Positions 11,587 to 24,127 of a DNA stretch of 64,000 bases are shown here, one piece after another. Both the position numbers and the translations under genes were made by a program. Where the stretch lies: the NCBI RefSeq assembly GCF_050624435.1, contig NC_134546.1:12981001-13045000 (forward strand), in the 5' to 3' direction. The stretch is from Tenrec ecaudatus. Taxonomy: Eukaryota; Chordata; Mammalia; Afrosoricida; Tenrecidae. The notes under the pieces are model-generated. The model was not told the DNA's origin and made no database searches. It saw only the letters and a program-made list of their open reading frames with translations. Position 1 is the first letter of the stretch; each line of letters begins with the position of its first letter.

Positions 11587-11811
11587 CAGGGGTCCTCAAA
11601 CTTTTTAAACAGGGGGCCAGTTCACTGTCCCGCAGACTGTTGGAGGGACAGACTATAGTTTAAAAAAGAAGACTATGAACAAATTCCTATGCTCACTGGA
11701 CAAGTTGGCTGCTAAGCAGGACAGACTGTAGTGGCAAAAATACCTGGCGAGCCACATAAATGTCCTAAGTGGGCTGCATGTGGCCCACAGGCCGTAGTTT
11801 GAGGACTCCTG
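11587..11811. mobile_element. Non-autonomous hAT element, OC1/hAT1-like
   Basis: A 225-base element bounded by 15-base terminal inverted repeats with one mismatch: left 'caggggtcctcaaac', right complement 'caggagtcctcaaac'. Inside are 'gactgttggagggacagact' and, near the right end, 'tgtggcccacaggccgtag'. These resemble short hAT elements that I recall from bats, bushbaby and opossum, some of which were horizontally transferred along with SPIN. I am confident of a hAT-type MITE, but only moderately of the family name. No transposase is present, and the eight-base target duplication is not clear. Confidence 0.75.
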
Positions 11812-11859
11812 ATATAGACTCTCACATCAGGCTAACACTAATCCTATCTACTTGACCTT

Positions 11860-12352
11860 TGTTGCAGTTAGAGTTGATGTCAACTTGAAGCCACGTGAAG
11901 TGGGGGGTGGGGGTGGAGGCCAACTGATCACTCAGGTCACAGTCTGATGGTGCCTCTTTTGTGTGTGTGTGGAGGGGGATGTGTTCAAGAAAGGCAGTGA
12001 GGAAGTCCTCCTTCCTGTAACTTGCCCTTCACCTTCATCTATGGAGGCAGCCCCATGTGGGCCTCTGACCCTGGGAGCTCATTTCTGGGATGTCTCTATC
12101 CCAGACTTCGGATCCACATGACTGCACCATGCGACTGTGATGCCCTGCACCCCACTTCACCTTGCGGCATCGTTGACCCTCAGTTACGCCAGCATCGGAC
12201 CCATGGACTTGAGTTGGCCTGGACTGGAATTCTTTCTTGATATAAAATTACTTCTTGATATAAAGTTCTTTCTTACACATAGAGGAGTGTCACTGTTTTT
12301 GTTTGTTTGTTTGTTTGTTTGTTTCTCTCTCTAGACAACCCATACTAATGCA
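11860..12352 (+). mobile_element. LTR-like element, forward, older subfamily
   Basis: Start 'tgttgcagttagagttgatg' followed by 'tcaacttgaag'. The 3' part has 'cttgatataaaattacttct' and then 'gttctttcttacacatagag', ending in 'acaacccatactaatgca'. A (GTTT)n stretch at 12300-12324 has expanded inside it. It matches 29406-29847 in its 3' third. No flanking duplication could be confirmed. Confidence 0.55.
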
Positions 12353-12424
12353 ATGTAGTCATTTCTTTAATCCTGTATTTTCAAATCTAGAAAATGAAAT
12401 TTGAAAGAACATCCATACACACAT

Positions 12425-12635
12425 CCCCAAAGCCAAACCAAATCCACTACCATTGAGTTTATGACAACTCATAGCAGCCCTGCATAGGGTTTCTGGGGCT
12501 ATCAATCCTTCAGAGAGCAGATGGCATCATAATCCTGCCCTTGAGTTTCTGTTGGTTGTGAACCACTGACCAGTACTTACCCAACAGTTAACTGTCCAAT
12601 ACTTACCCAGCAGAACCACCAGGAGTCCTCCTATA
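12425..12635 (-). repeat. AfroSINE copy, reverse
   Basis: Tail complement 'ccaaatccactaccattgag', then 'catagcagccctgcataggg', ending 'aaccaccaggagtcctc'. A short internal duplication of 'ccagtacttacccaacagtt'/'ccaatacttacccagcag' lies at 12570-12615. Confidence 0.8.
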
Positions 12636-13351
12636 TCTATTAGGGTTCTTCATTTAATGTAAACGGATGGTTGGTGTAAGCAGTAAGTGATATAGGATAT
12701 TAGAGACTTCAAGGATAGGGCTGTTAACATGTTGGACTCCAAGAACAACATTCATATTGCAATCTATGTTTATAAAAATATTAGAAGACCTAGAGAATCA
12801 GGCTCAGAAGTGCCAGAAAGAGGGGACTCTAGGCAACAGCCAAAATTATACCACAAATCTATTCTTGTGAGGCCTCTGTCACTGCTGACATTGAAGCATT
12901 GGTGGAAGATTATCTACCACAGCTCCTGACCTTCACATTGGATGGTCCAGCAGGAACCACAGTCCTTAGAGAACTAGAAAGTGAATCATGAAGCTGCCTC
13001 TGGAACCATTAAGTGACAAATGAGTTCCCTGCTTTCCTCCACTCTCTATCTCAAGCCACCAATTTCAAAGATGAGTCAGTTGCCTCTGCGTGTGTGAGTG
13101 TCACTCTTGGGTCCAAGCCTAAACTACAAAAGGGTCTAGAATGACAAGTATTTGAACTTTCTTGGCTTCTATACTAGATGTTCTGCCAAAAGTCATAGAG
13201 TTGCTTAAATGTCTTGTTAATTTCTTAAATGTTAAAATGGAATTAGAAGGCTCCCAAATAAGTCTAGTGTGGGGAGCAACCCTTCCAGACATAACTGCCG
13301 CTCCTTTCATAGGCTTGGTGGGAAGAGTTAGTGATAGAGAATGAAAAAAAT
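12636..13351. other. Unclassified sequence, no gene seen
   Basis: Possibly an old repeat, but I cannot name it. Overlapping frames at 13119-13370 (minus, 83 codons) and 13162-13344 (plus) have no recognised domain. Confidence 0.4.
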
Positions 13352-13446
13352 AATCCAAACCCGCTGCCACGAAGTTGATTCTGGCTGCACAGGCTTCTGA
13401 GACTGCAGATCCTTATGGGAGTAGATCATTCTTTCTTCTGCAGGGT
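13352..13446 (-). repeat. AfroSINE fragment, reverse
   Basis: Tail complement 'aacccgctgccacgaagttg' and the middle 'ccttatgggagtagatcatt'. The head half is missing. Confidence 0.7.
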
Positions 13447-14284
13447 AAATAATGGGGGCCGAAATAATGGTAGTTCTCATCATAATGTAATACTAAATTG
13501 TACTGTCCAAAGTATACTGTATACTGCAAAAGTCAAGGCATCTGTTCCGTATAATATTCCAGTTGTCCATGACAGCTGCAGCTGAGGTGGCTAACGTGGT
13601 AATAGAGAGAGAAAACAATTAGCCATGGAGGAGTGATGCCCCCAGGGAATGAAGGTGGAGAGACGGATAGAGGAACAAGAAAAGGAAGTGTGCCCTAATT
13701 CAGAATTGCTGAGTCCAAGGCAGTAGTTAGTCATACAAGAGAAATGTCACGGGCAGGAAGTGGAGACTCGGTGACATGCTATTCAGAACAACTCTGGGCT
13801 GTAGAGAGGATGTGCCCTACCCAAGGTACATGCAGTGTAGGAAGGCAGGAATTCAAAACAAATGGAGAGTTTTAGGAAGGAACGTTTGTAGTTGATTTGG
13901 GGAACTAAGCGCTCCATACCACATTAGTTTAGTGATGGTGGGTCTGGGGCTGATGTGGGTGGAGTTTATTTTGGTTTTGCTCTGTTTTGGTTGAAATTTG
14001 CAGAAAAGAATTGATATTGGGATACCAAGGAATCTTCCATTTTTTGTTGTCTTGGCCCCTGTTCCAATAGGACATCCTGCCTCTTCTCCCATCCAAACAC
14101 ATGGGCACACAAATAACGCTTGTGATTGGTTGCAAAAATTATGCCTTTCGGTGTATGCCCTTTGGTCTCATTTGGGCTCAGTTGACTTCTACTATCTGAT
14201 AGAGGATCCTAGTGAAAACACACCAAGGAAAAAGGACAAATCTAGAACACTCTTGCCCAAACCTTGTAATTTGTGGACCCCTTG
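13447..14284. other. Unique sequence, no gene seen
   Basis: No confident repeat. The open frames of 68-113 codons around 13853-14339 overlap on both strands and have no familiar signature. Confidence 0.45.
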
Positions 14285-14484
14285 GGGAAAAAAAATACAA
14301 AAAAACCCTCCCTGTTATCAAGTCCTTTCTGACTCATGAGGACTTCTAACAGAGCCTTGTAGAACTGCCCCTATGAATTGTGGGTATAGAAAGCTTTGCC
14401 GTTCTCCCAGAGAGGCTGGTGGTTTCCAACTGCTGGCCTTTCAGTTAGCAGCCCAATATGTAACCACTAAGCCACCAGGGCTCA
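14285..14484 (-). repeat. AfroSINE copy, reverse, full length
   Basis: From an A-rich tail through 'ttctgactcatgaggacttc' to the intact head complement 'aaccactaagccaccagggc'. Confidence 0.85.
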
Positions 14485-14754
14485 GAGAACCCCTCCAGTA
14501 GCGGGCAATCATAGTTGGTCTGCACAGCACTCCTTTTGTCGGTGGGAAATTGCCCTCCCCTTTTCTGTGTGTGAATCTGGTGGGGCTGTAAGTCCCTTGT
14601 TCCTTAGGAATGAGCATGTGTCTCAGACTGAACAATCAGACTTCCTTCTCTACCTTAATGCCATGGGGAGTCCAGAGAAAAACACACCAAGGAGGGCTGG
14701 CCAATCGGAACTCTCTTTTGGAAAAGGACATGGATATTGATTGAGATTACACCT

Positions 14755-14832
14755 TTCTTGAGTTTAGGGTCACTGTGAGTCCGAACTGACTCTCTGGCAG
14801 TGCATTGAGGTTTTGTTGCTGTTGTCCCTGCT
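14755..14832 (+). repeat. AfroSINE 3' tail fragment
   Basis: Only the tail survives: 'gggtcactgtgagtccgaac' and then a tttgttgctgttg simple end. Confidence 0.7.
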
Positions 14833-15007
14833 TTGGGTTTTTTTGTTACTGTTGTTTTTGGTGGGGAGAAGGATCATATAATCGTGGAACAAAGAGAAGG
14901 CCACCTAACCAAACCTTGTGAGCAAAGCCTAGCTAAAAATGAAACTGAGAAAAGCAAATAGAGGTCGGCAGACCTCTGCGTCATTCGTACGGTCCCCTCC
15001 TGGTTTT

Positions 15008-15216
15008 AGTTAGAAGCGCTGGTGGCAAGGTGAGTCACTTTGGGGCTGCTAATCTCAAGGAGAGAACCATCAACCCTTTGAGGGAGGAAGATGAGGTTTT
15101 CTACTCCCGTAAAGAGTTAGTCTCAGAAACCCACAGAGTCATTTCAACCTTGGCCCACATGGTCTCTATGAATCACAATCAACTCAGTGGCAGTGCATTT
15201 GAGTTGTTGTGAGCTC
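15008..15216 (+). repeat. AfroSINE copy, forward, full length
   Basis: Head 'gcgctggtggcaaggtgagt', middle 'tctactcccgtaaagagtta', tail 'ggtctctatgaatcacaatc', finishing in gagttgttgtg. Confidence 0.85.
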
Positions 15217-16777
15217 GTTGGAGTGGGGGGTTTATGGCTTGTCGTTGAGAGAGTTCTTTCTCATAACTGCCATAGCAACTGTCAAGGGTCAGACCCTTAC
15301 CTGACATGAGTTGAAATTTTAGTGCAGCAGGAGAATGGCATTTAATGACAAAATGACTATAAGCCCAGTAAAGAGTTTTAAATACTATGGAATTACTTCA
15401 TTATAATTGCATCTCCTGGCCTTATTTTAAAATATAATAATCTTTGTGATAGGAACTTATTTATTCTGGCCCTAGGGAATGCTTATCCAGCAAGTAGCTT
15501 AATGGGCCCCTAGCAATAATTTTACAGTCCTCCACCTAAGGTCAGAAATCATGGTTTTCAAGCTCATAGACTTATAGCCTAATGCTGAGAAAAAGTTCTT
15601 CGATATATCACTATAAATTAAAGAGTTGTGCACCCGTGGTCCATCTTTTAAAAAATTACAGCATCAAGGGAGTCTACACCCTTTCATACCATAAGACACA
15701 GAGTTTGCTCTGAAAACTTCAAAGGCCCAACATCATCACTGTGCAAACACAAGGTCCCTCTCTGAGTACGGGGAGCGCAGGGCCTTGTCTAGGAACCACA
15801 CTGGCATGGTCATCGGAGGAAATTGCCAACATTCAGGGGGAATCGGATGCTCGCTGATTTGGAGACACCCAAGACAAAAACGTCCTGAAATTTGAAATGT
15901 GTTGTCAGGGGCCATCAGTGATATATTTGACATTCTATCAGAGCAGTGTGCCAAAGCGCTATTAAAAATTACTCAAAAAAACATGGGAGAAGTCCTGACA
16001 ATAAAAGCAACCATTTACTAGGAAGGCCAATCCAAGCAGCCCTTTAGAAAGCTGGCTGGCTGGGGCAAAATGCACTAGCTGTTCAATTTCCTTTTTGACC
16101 TGTTTTTAAAGTTACAACAATTTTCAAAGCTATTTATATAGCTGAAGATCTCTATAAAGATTTCTACACATTTTCAATTTAACAAAGAACAGACTGCGAG
16201 ACCATGTTGGGGTCGAGAGGCACTGGGCGCGAGGTGTGAGAAGCCCATTACACCCTATTTCAATTTAGCCGGGAGGAAAGGGAGGTCTACTGCCTTCGAA
16301 CGAAACATCGATGCTACGAGCAAAAAGGTTCACAGAAAGAAAGAGGCCAATACATTCAGGCCCAAGCCCTGTAGCAACTTCATCAAACGTTACCTGGGTC
16401 TTTGATGTGTGCTATGAACATAAATTGCGTCTCCCCCTTAGTGCCCACCCCCCTCCAAAAAAAAAAAGTCTAGGAGTCCTCGCCACTTGGGAATAGGGTT
16501 TTCTTTGTCATGCTAATGAAACCAGAGCCTTGTGGATGTGCCTTCGATGGTTCTTGAGATATAAAATGAGCACAATAGACAGAGAAAACCAAGCAATGGA
16601 AGAAAGATGGGTACCATGTAGACATCATCAAAGAACTGGGAAGGGAAGTGCTAGAGTATCTAGAGCAAGGATTTTCCCCCCAAAGCAGACCCAAAAAGTC
16701 TTGCCCTAGAGCCGCCACCCTGAATTCATATTTGTATCCTCCTAACCTGTGCTAAAATATATTTTTATGTTTGTTAA

Positions 16778-16818
16778 CACACACCCCCACGCACACACAC
16801 ACGCGCGCGCACACACAC
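16778..16818 (+). repeat. (CA)n/(CG)n microsatellite
   Basis: An alternating ca tract with an internal cgcgcgcg segment, a purine-pyrimidine alternation of the kind that can adopt Z-DNA. Confidence 0.85.
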
Positions 16819-19092
16819 TTATGATATGTCTGTGACAGCACCACCAGATAACTCAGACCGTGTCTGAGTGGCGTGGTCGGGGTAGGATGATTGGAAAAGA
16901 GCACTGGACTTCCAGTGATGCCTTCAGCTGAAGTCTGGGGACTGCGCCTATTCCCCGCTTCCTGACAAGCTCACCATTCTGACTCCAGGCATGTATCCTG
17001 TGGTAGGATCGAATGTTAGAATTTTTAAGACGCAAGTTTGATGTGGATGAACAACTGTCTATAAAGCACGTTAAGCTCTTTCCCTGTAATGTATTTAATT
17101 TCACACTGGCTGCCGGCATTGCTCCTGAACGGATGAAGGTCAGGGGAGGTGGGGGGGTGAGGGCTGACATTGTCCCCAGAAATGAAACCGCACCATTTAA
17201 ATAATGCCTTGGTGTCTTGCGAGGCTCCAGTACGATGTCCTGGCGTCTCAGACAGGAAATGAGTACCTGGGCGGCAAGTGAGTTGTTTTGGTTAAGAAAT
17301 TGAATGGGTTTCCAGGGCGAGATCAAAGTCCGTCTGCCCACAGTCACGTTGGCACCTGCCTTCTGCAGAGAGGCAGAATCACACACTTCGATGGTCAGGG
17401 TCTAGTTACTGACCAGCCCCAGGACTAAGACTCTGCTCCAAGGTCAACCACTTCAGTGTGGACCTGCATCCGGATAATGATCCAGAGTTCTCGTTCAAGG
17501 CGGAGGCAATGCTCTAGATAGCTCTCAGGCCCGCCTCGTCCCACTCCACCATTGGCTCGATTCTTTTTCCAGGGCACTTTTCCACTTGAAGCACATTTCC
17601 CAAGTTACCCCGTCACGCGACAGGTCCATCACTGGGTTTCCTCCAGCTCTGCTCGGGCCAGAGGCGCGTTGAATCTGAGCCAAGCGGGGCCAGGAGGAGC
17701 CTTCACAGCCAAGTGGCCTTTCCCTGGTGCTCGCCTTGCACCTGTAATGGATCCAGAGCAGCATGCAAAGAGGAAGCACGTTTCCAGCCCCGGAGCAGAG
17801 CCTTTGCGCTAATGGTCTTTGCACCCGTGTCCGCTGTGGTGCGTGACCAGGCCTAGACCTGGGGAAATGAGAAGACCCTCCAGGCCAGCTCACCTTGGGG
17901 CTAACTGTCCCATTGTGAATGAATTTTTTTTTTAAAGGATTTCAAGAGTAAGGGAGTAGAGAAGGCTCTTTTACTTCCTCTGATTTGTTGCTTCAATATT
18001 TAAACGTTCCCCCCAGAAGGAAGTATTACCACTTGACTCATCTCCCCATCCCACCCCCCACCTCCACCCTCTTCCTTTTGGCTTTTGAGCCTGAAAAGAA
18101 TGCTAGAAGTCATCAGAGGCCCGGGTTGGGATGGGGAGTGTTAATTCTTCCATATCTAAGCCTCTTTGTCGAAATTCCCTTTGTCTCCTGCCCCAAGTCA
18201 TTAAACACTAATCCCATCACTCTTCCTAATCCGACACACTGGAGCTGGGGCTCCGTTTCCGAAACTGTCCTGGCGGATCTCCTAATAGACAGCGCCTCTG
18301 GATCGCAGAGGGTCGGCGCGCGTTCAGGGCGGCCCGTTGCAGGTCCTTAATGAAGTGGCCTTAATGAATCTTTTCCTCCTTCAGGCCATGGGCGCGGGTC
18401 GTCAATTGGTTTAGTGTTAAGTAGGCGAAGCTACCGAGTCATCTCAGGGGCCTTTGGAAAATATGACAGTCAAAAAGCGAGAGCCAGGAAAGCGGCCATT
18501 GAAGGCTCCCGCCACTGAAGTGCTCGTTTAATTACGAGGGATTTTCAAAAGAAAATCTGCCCTTTGTGCCTTACAAAGGACCAGGGACTAAGAGAGAGAG
18601 AAAAGGGCTTTTCCAACAAACGATGAAAGAGGGGAAAACATGGTACATAAAGCCATTGGGGCATGGAGGCCACTCATTCACATTGGCTACACAGACTTAC
18701 CTTTCTAAATACCAGGGATGCCCGTTCTGAGACAGGCTCTTCTGTCCCACCAAGTGATGGAGACTTGAGCGGGAGTCTGATAAATTCTTCACGGGCAGAA
18801 AGCCACTATCCAGTGACAATCCACTTCACTAAGTTTAAGATGAGGTATTGTTCCTGGCTTGTTGATAATCCTAGGGGACTTGGAAAACAACCCGGAGGAA
18901 AAACGTATATCCACGGCTCACCTCCCTGCTTCCTTTTCTACTTGAGTAAATTGTTTACAGTTCCAATAGTTGAAGTCCACTTGGATCGAATATCCCTTCA
19001 ACACAGCAGATTTAAAGGAAAACCTAGACAGCCCTTGTTCATTTTTTGTTTCAATATACCGGGACCAGACCAAGGATATCTCACCCTTGGGT

Positions 19093-19124
19093 TTTGTTTG
19101 TTTGTTTGTTTTTGTTTGTTTGAC
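19093..19124 (+). repeat. (GTTT)n microsatellite
   Basis: Tandem gttt units interrupted once by gtttttgttt. Confidence 0.85.
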
Positions 19125-20574
19125 CCCCTTAGGTGGCAGTATTTATTATATGATACAATCTAAGTATTTGTTATACACTAATTTTACAATCTAAGGAGAT
19201 TTGTCAAATTAATGGATGGCGTTGGTCTTACAAATACACACACATTTCAAATTGTATAGTATTGCAGATCATTGAGTAAAAGAAGAAGAAAGTCAAGTTT
19301 ACAGGGACAACGTCATTCTCGTGGTCATAATTTATGCAGCATTAAAGACAGAGAAAAACAATTGACAGCAATAAATACAACTGGGGTTGAATTGTTTTGT
19401 CACAATGTCTCCATGCCGGCAGCATCCTACCAGAAAATTTTAAAAGTCTGTGGGGTGACGGGTGGGGGTTAGAGGTAGTAGTCACTCAGTAATTATTTAT
19501 TGTGACAGATTGATTTGCTGATTAATTGTACCAACTGATCCAGCCCTCAAAAAAAAAGAGGCTTAGAGAAACCTCAAATTTGGGGTCAATACATAAATGA
19601 CACCTGGAGATCATTTAATAGAGCTGAGAAAATTAAGATCACATGGCACAATGGGCTTAGGAATTCTGACTTGGCTGCCAGGATGACTTGCACAGATGAT
19701 GTCAGATGCTGAGAGCAAAGTCCTGGGCTTCGGAAATCCCAGGCTTCCCTCTTACTGCCAAGATCCGAAACCCTCTTCATCGTATGTGGCAGGTGACTTC
19801 TTGACTTCTTCTTTATTGAGCATTTCAGCAAAGTTCTATTTCCTTCTTACTCTTACCAGACCTGATAGTCAACTCCCTGATGAAAACAAATCAGACACGT
19901 CGACTCACTGGATAAACAAGAACAAAGTGACTCATCTCAGAATGAAGCCACAGCCTTCCCGGAAACACATGAAAACGACTGCATTTAGCATTTGGGCGGC
20001 TTGTCAAACTCCAGTGCATGTCTACTGTTGGCAGTAAAAGTTATACTTGGACTTTGTTAAAATGTGCTCATGTGTTCAGTCCTTCTTTCCTCTTCACTGA
20101 CTTGCCAAGTCTTTTTCTTGGGGGAATCAAACAGTTCGTACAGGCATTAAGGAAAAATTTCCTGTGCCTTGCGCTTAAAAAGAGAGAAGGGGGGGAGTTA
20201 GCAAACAGCCTCAAGTGAGTGCATGGGAGACACTGAGGCAATGTGAGGGCAACACCGGGACCAGCTGAGTGCCAGCTGTCCTGGGAGCTCCAGCCTTGAA
20301 AGTCAGTACTCCCTGAAGCTGGGCTGCCCATGGTGAATTAGATCACTGGAGCTGCATCCTAGCAGAACTCTTTATTTAATCCTTCCCTTCCTTTCCAGAC
20401 CCTAACTCCCCCCACACACACACCCCATTTTGCACAAGCACGCTGCATGAATCTAGTTTCAAATGAAAACAACTTCTCAGAGTGGAGCCAGATTAGTGCA
20501 GAGGAAAGGTCTCTGGAGACTGTACACACCAGACGTTCCCTTGCCTCTGGTCCATGCCCTCAACTACAGAAGGC

Positions 20575-20643
20575 GGAGCGGGGGGGGGGGGGGGGAGGGT
20601 GGTGGTGGATGGGGGGAGGGTGGGAGGGGTGGTGGTGGTGGAT
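20575..20643 (+). repeat. G-run and (GGT)n tract, quadruplex-prone
   Basis: It starts with a poly-G run of about 16, followed by ggt triplets. At 20611-20629 there are four closely spaced G runs (ggggggagggtgggagggg), a textbook quadruplex pattern. The strand-specific frames here code only for Gly/Val/Trp runs. Confidence 0.85.
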
Positions 20644-22757
20644 CTGATTACTGCCCTCACTCTCCCATCCCCCTGCCCAGCGAAGGTGTGCATTGGTAAA
20701 GGATTTGGGGTCCTTAAGCTATTCTTTTTAAGAACAGATGTCTCGCTTAGCTTTTGATTGAATAGGCATTGCGAGTTACTCGCTCTTTCTTTTGTTCGCG
20801 GTAAGAAGCATCCACGGAGCTATGCCAGTCTTCTGTAGTGAGAGCAGAGCAGGGACATTGCAAATTCCACAGCAGAAATGAAGGATGAGGAAAGACTTCT
20901 ATCTAAAGATAGGTAGCTCGCACCTAGATGTATACCCTTCCCCAAACCAGCATAACAGAGAGTAAAACAGCAAGACATTGGTCAATATCTCTCCTACATA
21001 GGAGACACCAGGAGAGCAGATGCCATGTAATGTATAGTCACCTCCACATGCCTAGTGCCTGGCATGCGCTTTCAGGTGGATGGATTAGGCAGCAGGTAGC
21101 ATTAGCTGCAACGTTATCTAAAGGGAAGATCAGGTTGGACACCAAGAAAAGCTAAGATAAATCTCCTACTTCCTGTGGAATGTTTCCATACAAATTATGT
21201 AGAAATGAAATACTCTACTCTTTTACCTTTGAGATGTGGGCATTTCTCCAAAGGGGAAGTCAGCTGACTAAAATACTACTTATGAGATGCTACCAAAGCA
21301 GAAGGATTACAAAAGGGTAGCTTTAAACAACAGAAATGTCTTTTCTCAGTTTTGGAGGCTCAATGTTCCAACTGAGGTCTCAGTCAACCTGGTAGGGTGA
21401 GTGTTACAGCTTTTCTGCCAGGTGATATGGGATGTGCAGCCAAGACCTCTGACAAGCCCTGGGAAGACCTTGGAAACCATGTTCTGGAGGGGAGACACTG
21501 TCTTTCAGCCTGGATCCCTGAATCCATGTCTAGCACAGAGTGCCCTGGACTGCTAGATGAACAAAAAAAAGTAAACATTTGTTCTATGCTATCTCTTTCC
21601 TCGTTCCAAGACCTCTGACAGGTTCATAGCAATTCCCATTGCAGAGGCATAAGCGGGGGAGCTGGGCAACTCAACACATGGTGAGCAGGGGCCACTAGAC
21701 ACAAGTGCAAGGCTATGCATTGACCTCTTGGGCTTAAGTTCTTGTCTATAAAGCCTGAAGTAAAAATATGATCCCATAGGTTAGTAGGTTGAATAAAACA
21801 AAGGCTGTAAGGTCTTCGGTACAGGAGCTGGCACAGCATCCAGGCTCAGGCATGGTCTTAAGAAGATTGTCGTGGAAATGTACAAAGATGATTCTTTAAG
21901 AATATTCACCAGGAATCTGTTACCAATCACTGCATGTTATGGAAAAACCCTGCTATGTCTTCAATTATAAAACCAGTCAAGTAGACAATGGCAAATCTAC
22001 ATGCATCCCTGAGAAGATGTAGAGAAGATTTTAATAACATGGAAAAATTTATACTCACATGGGAAAAAATACACAACAGCATGGAAATTTTTAACAAGTT
22101 GTTTAAAATGATCACAAAGCAGTGTGAAACGGGTGATCCATATGTGTACGTGATTGTGTGTGAATTTGTAAACAGAACATTGAGTTGAACTATCGCCGCC
22201 CAACATGTTGATAATCGTTATCTCTGAATAGGGAGGAAGCAACTTATAATTTATTTGTTTTCTTTTCTAGATCAGCACTTTCTAGAGTTTTATCAATGAG
22301 TATGTATTACTTGAGGGAAAATGGAAATTTTTAAGATTCAGGACATGTTTACATGTTTCTATTTCCTTCTTATAAAATGAGTCTTCAAATACACAGACAA
22401 GTGTGAAAACTACAGAAGCATCACCTCTTACCCACCACCTAGATCTAACAGATAAAACATTTTGCCATTTGCTTCCTCAATTATTTGAATGTTTGCACAT
22501 GTTTTAAAATGAGTTGCAACTAGGTAACCCCTGGCCTGTAAACCTCCACATGAACTCTCAAACTACGGCTATCGTCCTATCTAAGCGTAGCTAATCATAC
22601 TTTGTTTAATGAAACAGCTATTTGGGCATATGGCTATGCATTTTGATTATTTGGGGAACATCATTTATTTTAAAGGTAATTCTCTGATTCGGAATTTAAA
22701 AATCCTGAGTCAAGGCACCAGAAAAGCCTACGTTTTAGACGAGGCGCTACACTGAAC

Positions 22758-22937
22758 TGGAGCCAAATGGCACTGTGAGTTAGATGTTGGGCTGCTAATC
22801 ATAAGGTCAATGGTTCAAAATCACTAGTGACTCTGAGGGAGAAATATGAGGCTGTCTATTCCTCCAATGACCCACTGTCTTGGAAACCCTACCTATGGGG
22901 TCACTGTGACCTATAATCAACTTGAGAACAAGTAGGT
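22758..22937 (+). repeat. AfroSINE copy, forward
   Basis: Head 'ggagccaaatggcactgtga', then 'gttgggctgctaatcataag', middle 'gggagaaatatgaggctgtc', tail 'tggggtcactgtgacctata'. Confidence 0.8.
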
Positions 22938-22949
22938 ATGCATGCACTT

Positions 22950-23125
22950 AGATCCTGGGTGACATAACGGTTATGCATTCAGCTATCAACTGAAAGGCTG
23001 GCCGTTCCAGGCTACTCTGAGGTACCTTGGAAGACAGGCCTGGTGGTCTGCATCTGAAAAGCCATGACCTTGAAAATGCTATGGATCAACAGCTATCAGC
23101 AACAACATACATAAACTCACGAAAC
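22950..23125 (+). repeat. AfroSINE subfamily 2 copy
   Basis: Head 'gatcctgggtgacataacgg', then 'caactgaaaggctggccgtt', and the subfamily marker 'cttggaagacaggcctggtg'. It sits 13 bases after the previous SINE in the same orientation. Confidence 0.8.
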
Positions 23126-24113
23126 AGCTAACAATTCCATGGGCTCCCCTTTTCACCTTTCTAAAATAAGCGACCCTTTACGGTTTTAAAAATCATTTGT
23201 CCTGGGAGATAAAGAATTGAATTTTTAAAATACAGAGATTTGAGTGTGGGAGAATCACCAAGGAGCTAGCCTGAGTTGCTGCAGTCAGGAAGATTTGAAA
23301 TGTGGGAATTTGAGAGAAAGGTACTTAAAGAATGTTCTAATTTGCCCAATAAATAAATTAATACATTCTGTGACTTTTTATTTAACTAACTTCTGTTCTT
23401 TAAAAAAAACACTCCCTTTCTTCAGTATGAGTTTTTGTATTTTCATTTTTCCCTGGCAGAGCCCCTTGACTCATCCTTGTAATTAATTTTTCCTATAGCA
23501 GGGAAGTCTGGACAGGCCTTTGACAAGAACACATCTAAAGAGTCCTCTGACATCCAAGGCAATCAAAAGACACTCTGGGCCGGGGCCCCATTCTCTGCAT
23601 TTACATTATAAAGCCCAGCACACTTGTGCACATCCTTCCTCTACGAGAGAGTCAGTGGAAACAGAAGATTCTGATCTGGGCTGGAGCATCCTGGCCCTGT
23701 GTCCCTGTGGAGCCAACACTAATCTCAACTCCTCCATTCTTCTGCCAAAATAGATCTAACCTTCTCTATTCAAGGAGTATGGGCAGGAACCTATTGTCTT
23801 GTCCTCTATTTCCTGTGTTTCATTCATTGTCTCACAAATGAAAATATCCACCTCCAGTTTTAGTGCTGCTAATAGCAAATGTGTCCTGGACACTTGCTAC
23901 CTCTGATTCATACACAACAGCCATCCAATCGCAGAATGAACTTCCTCCCCTGCTTCAGAGTTCACGAAGAAAGACCACGGATGTGAAGTCTGCAGACCGA
24001 CCTACTTTGAACTGCTGTGGGGACAAACCTCTGAACCTCCTAGGAACTCAGTTTTCACCTCTACAAGACAGCGCACCTGGATCTGATTATTTCTAAAATT
24101 CCTTTCGAATGCA
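23126..24113. other. Unique sequence, no gene seen
   Basis: No confident repeat. The frames at 23244-23486, 23520-23753 and 23863-24096 show no known domain. Confidence 0.45.
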
Positions 24114-24127
24114 CATCTTAAAGTTTT

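Larger units (their letters stand above)
15217..22757. other. Repeat-poor block, no gene seen
   Basis: Over 7.5 kb I recognise no AfroSINE, L1, BovB, LTR-like or hAT element, although the flanks carry about one per kilobase. Only microsatellites interrupt it. Sub-blocks near 15960-16200, 17000-17110 and 18360-18590 are AT-rich, compositionally even and carry motifs such as 'gctcgtttaattacgaggga'. They look like conserved non-coding elements, but no alignment was possible. The longest open frame in the window (177 codons, minus, 16853-17386) lies here without any recognised domain, as does a 166-codon frame at 18663-19163. I do not call either one a gene. Confidence 0.5.

Noticed and set aside
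18663-19163. A 166-codon plus-strand frame
   Set aside because: No known domain. It runs into a (GTTT)n repeat, which supplies the Phe/Cys/Leu/Val-rich C-terminal part.
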